Shown here piece by piece: positions 6,217-7,740 of a stretch of DNA of 7,740 bases. The DNA is from JANQPX01 sp039028235 (lineage in GTDB: Bacteria > Pseudomonadota > Alphaproteobacteria > Geminicoccales > Geminicoccaceae), in the NCBI GenBank assembly GCA_039028235.1, contig JBCCIN010000252.1:1-7740 (forward strand), written 5' to 3'. How positions within the stretch are numbered: position 1 is the stretch's first letter; each line of letters starts with the position of its first letter. The notes beneath the pieces were generated by a model that saw nothing but the letters and a program-made list of their open reading frames with translations, made no database searches and was not told the origin of the DNA. A program made the translations under genes and the position numbers.

Positions 6217-7740
6217 TTGACGTCCGGTCGACAGCGGCATGACTGGCTGCGTTTCGTCCCGGGCGTCACCCTGCTTCTCTTTCTCGGTCCGATCGCCGCA
6301 GGCCTGATCGGCACCGTCCTGCCCGCTTTCGGCTATCTTCCATCCCTCGGCGGTGAGGCGTTCAGCCTCGATCCGTGGCGCGCCCTTTTCGCGTTTCCCG
6401 GCCTGCCCAAGGCCGTTGGCCTCTCTCTCCTGACCGGCATCGGTTCCACCGTCATCGCCTTTGCCCTGACCGTGCTGCTGTTCGCAAGCGGCCATGGGAC
6501 CGTCGCCTTCAACCGCGCGAAACGGGCGATGACGCCGCTGCTCGCCGTTCCGCATCTGGCGATGGCGGTGGGGCTCGCCTTTCTCCTCTCGCCCTCCGGC
6601 TGGATCGCGCGACTGATCTCGCCCTGGCCGTCAGGCTGGGAAACACCCCCGGACGTCGCACTGGTGCAGGGTCCCTTCGGCATCGCGCTGACCTTGGGAC
6701 TGATCATCAAGGAAATGCCGTTTCTTCTCCTCATGACATTTGCAGCACTCGGCCAGATCCGGGCGGACGATCAGATCCGCATGGCGCGGTCCCTCGGCTA
6801 CGGGCCCGTGCAGGCCTGGCTGAAGGTCGTCCTTCCCCTGGTCTATCCGCAGATCCGGCTGCCGCTTTACGCCGTGCTCGCCTTCTCGCTGTCGGTGGTC
6901 GACATGGCGATGGTGCTCGGCCCGACGACGCCGCCGACACTGGCACCGCTCGTGCTTCGCTGGTTCAACGATCCCGACCTTGAGTTGCGTTTTCAGGCAG
7001 CCGCGGGCGCGGTGCTGCAGCTCATGATCGTCCTTGGAGCCATCGCCGGCTGGCGCCTTCTGGAGAGTGTGCTCGGTAGCACTCTTCGACCCTGGCTGAT
7101 CGGTGGTAAGCGAGGCGGCGGCGGTCGGCTCACGAGACGTTTCGGCTGGAGCGGTCTCACCCTGGTCTTCGCACTCGCCGGCGGCAGCCTTCTCAGCCTC
7201 GCCGCCTGGTCACTCGCAGGACGCTGGCGCTTTCCAGCATCGTTGCCCGACACCCTGACGCTGAAGACGTGGATGGCACAGGCGGGGCGACTGCTCGATC
7301 CTGCCATGACCACGCTTGCCGTCGGCATGGCTGCCACGCTGATTGCGCTTGTTCTGGTGATCGGCTGCCTGGAACATGAAAGTCGTGAGCAGCGCCGTCC
7401 GGGCGCCGGCGTGCTCGCCCTGATCTACATCCCGCTCCTCATCCCGCAGATCGGCTTCCTGTTCGGCGTCCAAGTAGCCCTGGTTTGGGCGCGGCTGGAC
7501 GGCGGCTGGATCGGGCTGATCTGGAGCCATCTCCTGTTCGTACTGCCTTACGTCTTTCTGGCACTCGCCGACTCCTATCGCGCACTCGATCCCCGCTTTG
7601 CACGCATCGCGCTTACCCTTGGCACCTCACCCTTCCGCGTGCTCATCAGGATCAAGCTTGCGATGTTGCTTCGTCCGGTGCTGATCGCGACGGCGGTCGG
7701 ATTCGCCGTCAGCGTCGCCCAATTCCTGCCGACCCAGTTC
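6217..7740 (+). CDS. ynjC: YnjC-type fused two-domain ABC permease, partial (C-terminus off the right edge)
   Basis: Inner-membrane permease of the YnjBCD importer, in which two permease domains are joined in one chain (ThiP/FbpB-like architecture). 508 residues are visible with no stop. Each half has several hydrophobic segments and ends in an EAA-type loop that contacts the ATPase. The first is MARSLGYGPVQAWLKVVLPLVYP (from residue 189). The second is IALTLGTSPFRVLIRIKLAML (from residue 464). The halves are separated by a basic linker GGKRGGGGRLTRR. The window ends in the last permease segment (VAQFLPTQF), so I estimate a few dozen residues are missing. The start appears to be TTG at 6217, giving TSGRQRHDWLRF before the first membrane span; no in-frame ATG or GTG lies between the upstream stop and this helix. 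It follows ynjB closely on the same strand, so co-transcription is likely. The ATPase ynjD is expected next. Confidence 0.92.
   Translation, partial: MTSGRQRHDWLRFVPGVTLLLFLGPIAAGLIGTVLPAFGYLPSLGGEAFSLDPWRALFAFPGLPKAVGLSLLTGIGSTVIAFALTVLLFASGHGTVAFNRAKRAMTPLLAVPHLAMAVGLAFLLSPSGWIARLISPWPSGWETPPDVALVQGPFGIALTLGLIIKEMPFLLLMTFAALGQIRADDQIRMARSLGYGPVQAWLKVVLPLVYPQIRLPLYAVLAFSLSVVDMAMVLGPTTPPTLAPLVLRWFNDPDLELRFQAAAGAVLQLMIVLGAIAGWRLLESVLGSTLRPWLIGGKRGGGGRLTRRFGWSGLTLVFALAGGSLLSLAAWSLAGRWRFPASLPDTLTLKTWMAQAGRLLDPAMTTLAVGMAATLIALVLVIGCLEHESREQRRPGAGVLALIYIPLLIPQIGFLFGVQVALVWARLDGGWIGLIWSHLLFVLPYVFLALADSYRALDPRFARIALTLGTSPFRVLIRIKLAMLLRPVLIATAVGFAVSVAQFLPTQF

Overview
The window looks like chromosomal DNA from an alphaproteobacterium, most likely a member of the Hyphomicrobiales (Rhizobium/Agrobacterium-type). 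The evidence is the GC-rich coding sequence, the particular glycosyltransferase family at 3539-4738 (which I associate with rhizobia), the rhizobial-style promoter at 4902-4930 and a possible CtrA-type box. This placement is inference from recognition, not from a database comparison. No rRNA, tRNA, CRISPR, insertion sequence or phage gene was seen.

Layout: two gene groups diverge from a 238-bp intergenic region (4739-4976). Leftward on the minus strand runs a very compact array. It contains a GT4-type glycosyltransferase (3539-4738), a 51-residue small ORF that I recognise from no family (3384-3539), a MurG/GT28-like glycosyltransferase (2221-3387), a NodB-like polysaccharide deacetylase homologue (1463-2224), and a two-domain ATPase of a peptide-type ABC transporter (from 1466, running off the left edge). 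Every junction is a start/stop overlap (TGATG, ATGA, GTGA, ATGA), so the genes are almost certainly co-transcribed and translationally coupled. Rightward on the plus strand runs a YnjBC-type ABC importer: a periplasmic binding protein (4977-6179) and a fused two-domain permease (from 6217, running off the right edge). The matching ATPase, ynjD, would be expected just beyond the window.

How the genes work together: the two glycosyltransferases and the deacetylase homologue could build and modify a glycan or glycoconjugate. The adjoining ATPase belongs to a class that normally powers uptake of peptides or similar solutes, so the array may join glycan synthesis to transport of the product, its precursor or a breakdown product. 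The YnjBC importer has an undetermined substrate (databases label it 'putative thiamine transport'), and no thiamine riboswitch is visible upstream of it.

The intergenic region holds a good sigma70-type promoter for ynjB (perfect TATAAT), an inverted repeat overlapping its -35, two CGAT-N-ATCG palindromes 31 bp apart, and a CtrA-like TTTA-N7-TTAAC element upstream of the glycosyltransferase array. The least explained items are the 51-residue ORF wedged between the glycosyltransferases and this cluster of potential operator elements.
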